A program made the position numbers and the translations under genes. Shown piece by piece: positions 62,585 to 64,000 of a stretch of 64,000 nucleotides of DNA. Under the pieces are notes generated by a model. That model did not search any database. It was not told the origin of the DNA and saw only the letters and a list, made by a program, of their open reading frames with translations. The stretch's first letter is position 1, and each line of letters starts with the position of its first letter. The stretch is from Vulcanisaeta sp. JCM 16159 (GTDB taxonomy: Archaea > Thermoproteota > Thermoprotei > Thermoproteales > Thermocladiaceae): NCBI RefSeq assembly GCF_001316265.1, contig NZ_BBDN01000004.1, positions 166,361 to 230,360 on the forward strand, written 5' to 3'.

Positions 62585-62613
62585 GACCTTTAAAACCTCG
62601 GTCGTTTTAAGGT
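62585..62613. repeat. Inverted repeat before the 5S rRNA promoter
   Basis: gacctttaaaac and gttttaaggtc pair almost perfectly (one extra T in the left arm) around a short loop. It may be a terminator of upstream transcription or a regulator site. Confidence 0.4.
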
Positions 62614-62621
62614 CAATAAAG

Positions 62622-62629
62622 CTTAAAAA
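62622..62629 (+). promoter_or_regulatory. TATA-like element of the 5S rRNA gene
   Basis: cttaaaaa, about 36-43 bp before the predicted mature 5S 5' end, leaving a short leader that would be trimmed. Confidence 0.45.
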
Positions 62630-62664
62630 CTGGGTTGGTTACGTGTGTAATGGCCAAACCGAGA

Positions 62665-62785
62665 TAACCCGGCCATAGGCAGGGTGGCACCACCCGGACT
62701 CACCAGAACCCGGAAGTGAAACGCCCTGCCGCGCACGGGAGTACTGCGGTCCGCGAGGCCGCGGGAAACCGGCGTGCCGGGACCT
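62665..62785 (+). rRNA. rrf: 5S ribosomal RNA
   Basis: About 120 nt with the archaeal 5S pattern: terminal helix cccggc (62668-62673) paired with gccggg (62776-62781), the conserved ccataggc start, the gaacccggaagtgaaac loop and the gggagtactgcggtc segment. The flanks ccgag (62659-62663) and ctcgg (62784-62788) extend the stem, probably for processing. It is separate from 16S/23S genes, as usual in Crenarchaeota. Ends are approximate. Confidence 0.92.
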
Positions 62786-62879
62786 CGGGGCTATAACATC
62801 CTACCTACCTCCTAGCATTAATGAATAAAATACAGGAACCAAACTCAATTTTAATTGGGTGAAGGAATCTTCGTTAAAA

Positions 62880-63314
62880 CTAGGGGATTTCCAGGCGGTT
62901 GTTAGTAACCATTCGTGGCAATGCCGTGAATTCACCAATCATTATGAACATTGGCGTTGTGGCGGTTATCCTCAGGGCTAGGTTCAGTATTGGGTAGTTG
63001 GCGAGCGCCGCGAATAGTATAGTTACTGCGTGGTTAATTACGTAGGGGATCAATAATAGCCTCTCCACCCTGGTAATGCCCAGGACACTAACGCCGGTCA
63101 ACGCCTTATGAACCCTGGCATAAATCAGGGCCCAGGGACCACGCCTAGCCACCAGGGCATAAACAAGCACGAGCCAGGCGGCAACGCTTAAACCAATTAC
63201 AGTTAACGAATTACTAAATAACAGTATTAATTGAAAGGCCAGGGAGTAGATAGCCGTCATTACCACAAAAACCAGATTCGCAAAAACCACGCCTTCCTCA
63301 ATACCCTCATTCAT
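62880..63314 (-). CDS. Small polytopic membrane protein, 144 residues
   Basis: Intact frame with four hydrophobic segments (VVFANLVFVVMTAIYSLAFQ; LTVIGLSVAAWLVLVYALVA; VERLLLIPYVINHAVTILFA; ITATTPMFIMIGEFTALP). ATG 63314 (MNEGIEEG) is preferred to the longer frame upstream because it directly precedes the first helix. No family recognised. It is convergent with the 5S gene. Confidence 0.6.
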   Translation of the reverse strand: MNEGIEEGVVFANLVFVVMTAIYSLAFQLILLFSNSLTVIGLSVAAWLVLVYALVARRGPWALIYARVHKALTGVSVLGITRVERLLLIPYVINHAVTILFAALANYPILNLALRITATTPMFIMIGEFTALPRMVTNNRLEIP

Positions 63315-63510
63315 ACCGCAAACGATAAAGGAAACCAGGTATTTAAACCATTCTACAAAAGCAAAATGAGAAAACAGCATCGAAATATTTCCCGGAATCA
63401 ACGGTAATACCACGCACTCACTAGGTGATTGACCAGGTAAAGGGTAGTAACGAAATTAAAATGCCCGAACGAAAGTTAGACATCCAAAATGTAACGATAT
63501 TAAGGACAAA

Positions 63511-63520
63511 AACTTAAAAG
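63511..63520 (+). promoter_or_regulatory. TATA-like element of tRNA-His
   Basis: acttaaaagc lies 23-32 bp upstream of the tRNA 5' end. Confidence 0.45.
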
Positions 63521-63542
63521 CATAAATAGCAAGAATACCATT

Positions 63543-63649
63543 GCCGGGGTAGGGTAGTCTGGCGAGACTGGGGAGACCCAGTCTCGGGCAATTAACCTGC
63601 GGGCCTGTGGAGCCCGTGAACCCGGGTTCAAATCCCGGCCCCGGCCCCA
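63543..63649 (+). tRNA. tRNA-His (anticodon GTG) with D-loop intron
   Basis: Acceptor gccgggg pairs with ccccggc, and the discriminator C73 plus encoded CCA fits tRNA-His. The anticodon stem cgggc/gcccg encloses ctgtgga (GTG). T arm ccggg/cccgg with ttcaaat loop. D stem gggt/acct. About 27 extra bases lie in the D loop and include a perfect 10-bp hairpin (cgagactggg, gaga loop, cccagtctcg), the kind of intron excised by the archaeal splicing endonuclease. Exact splice sites are not resolved. The base before position 1 is T, not the G-1 usual for tRNA-His, so G-1 would have to be added after transcription. Confidence 0.82.
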
Positions 63650-63659
63650 CCAGAGTATT

Positions 63660-63997
63660 GATTCCTGGTTATGATTTGGGGTTTGTTTGCCCGTGGGCCC
63701 TTGGGTGGGGTTATTGACAGCTAGGTTTTTCATTGCCTTTGTCCTCCTTTCCTTGCCCTCGCTCACTGCCTCCCCGAGCATCCTCCTCAGCACCTCGCAG
63801 ACCTTGGTCATGAGTTCTGGGTGCTTCTTTACCTCGCCTTGGCTTACGTAAACCTCGAAGCTACTGCTTATGCTCCTAAGTCCAACATCCTCGTAGCCTG
63901 CTCTTTTCAGCGCTTCCCGAACAGTCTCGGCATCCTTGAGACTCCTGCGTTTAGTCCTAACCTCAACGAAGCCTGCGTTATTCACGTGAACGTTCAT
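63660..63997 (-). CDS. Uncharacterised protein upstream of tRNA-His, about 110 residues
   Basis: Begins at ATG 63997 (MNVHVNNAGFVEVRTKRRSL) near the window edge and could start further upstream. The first ~95 residues look like a real alpha/beta protein (DAETVREALKRAGYEDVGLR; LMTKVCEVLRRMLGEAVSEG). The frame stays open through the antisense strand of the tRNA to 63500, but that part is tRNA complement with no protein-like character. The true end is probably before the tRNA, displaced by an indel. No family recognised. Confidence 0.55.
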
Positions 63998-64000
63998 TTT

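Noticed and set aside
62305..62610. A 101-codon plus-strand ORF covering the HdrC fragment and the tRNA-like copy
   Set aside because: Only its first part is protein-like (HdrC linker); the remainder is non-coding sequence including the tRNA-like repeat, so it is not one gene.
1..64000. CRISPR array
   Set aside because: No series of regularly spaced identical repeats of 24-37 bp was seen on reading through the window.
1..64000. Insertion sequence or transposase
   Set aside because: No transposase-like coding region or paired terminal inverted repeats were recognised; the only recombinase is the tyrosine integrase.

Overview
The window looks like chromosomal DNA from a hyperthermophilic crenarchaeon of the order Thermoproteales (a Vulcanisaeta- or Caldivirga-like organism is my best guess, from general character and not from any search). 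Support comes from a Cren7 chromatin protein (35094-35275), archaeal information-processing genes (Kae1, Elp3, XPD helicase, GatD, RNase Z, Dim1/KsgA, archaeal UMP kinase), a lone 5S rRNA, a tRNA-His with an intron in its D-loop, TATA-box promoters close to start codons, and heavy use of AGG/ATA codons. About half of the genes are split by single-base frameshifts, including genes that should be essential. Several breaks sit exactly where one base is missing from a homopolymer, so I treat most of them as uncorrected sequencing indels and annotate each broken gene as one CDS.

Layout. 1-7.3 kb: aminotransferase, threonine dehydratase, amino-acid permease, histidine ammonia-lyase (hutH), rpiA, folP. 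7.3-14.1 kb: winged-helix protein, Na/Ca-exchanger-type carrier, superoxide dismutase, an arginase-family hydrolase, a VapB with a truncated VapC, a YeiH-type transporter, a radical SAM/SPASM protein and a first retropepsin-like protein. 14.2-19 kb: urocanate hydratase (hutU), an AAA ATPase whose ribosome-binding site lies in a perfect palindrome, a small ORF, a second retropepsin-like protein and a ferritin-like/VIT1 fusion. 19-35.3 kb: acyl-CoA dehydrogenase, nitrilase-family hydrolase, Elp3, XPD, proline-rich membrane protein, topoisomerase I, TenA, an SDR, a radical SAM-TRAM protein, a winged-helix protein, RNase Z, KsgA, HD hydrolase, PyrH and Cren7. 35.6-43.6 kb: DapB-like dehydrogenase, an NAD-linked formate dehydrogenase module (fused NuoE-NuoF plus FdhA), a VapBC pair and GatD. 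43.7-58.2 kb: SfsA, an MFS carrier with a solute-binding-like partner, an SLC13 carrier, SDR, GSA aminotransferase, TPR protein, a Cys-less isochorismatase-family hydrolase, Kae1, a type IV pilin, a zinc-type dehydrogenase, a CPBP protease and a UbiA prenyltransferase. 58.3-62.6 kb: tRNA-Arg(CCG) followed by a probable integrated element (tyrosine integrase, AT-rich unknown genes, an HdrC fragment and a degenerate copy of the tRNA 3' end). 62.6-64 kb: 5S rRNA, a membrane protein and tRNA-His(GTG).

How the genes fit together. HutH, HutU, an arginase-family enzyme (possible formiminoglutamase) and an amino-acid permease lie within 16 kb and suggest histidine catabolism, although no imidazolonepropionase is visible. 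FdhA with the NuoEF fusion should couple formate oxidation to NAD reduction. The least explained parts are the tRNA-Arg element with its membrane-anchored unknown protein and partner (60088-62029), and the AAA ATPase / small ORF / retropepsin-like block around 16.1-17.8 kb.
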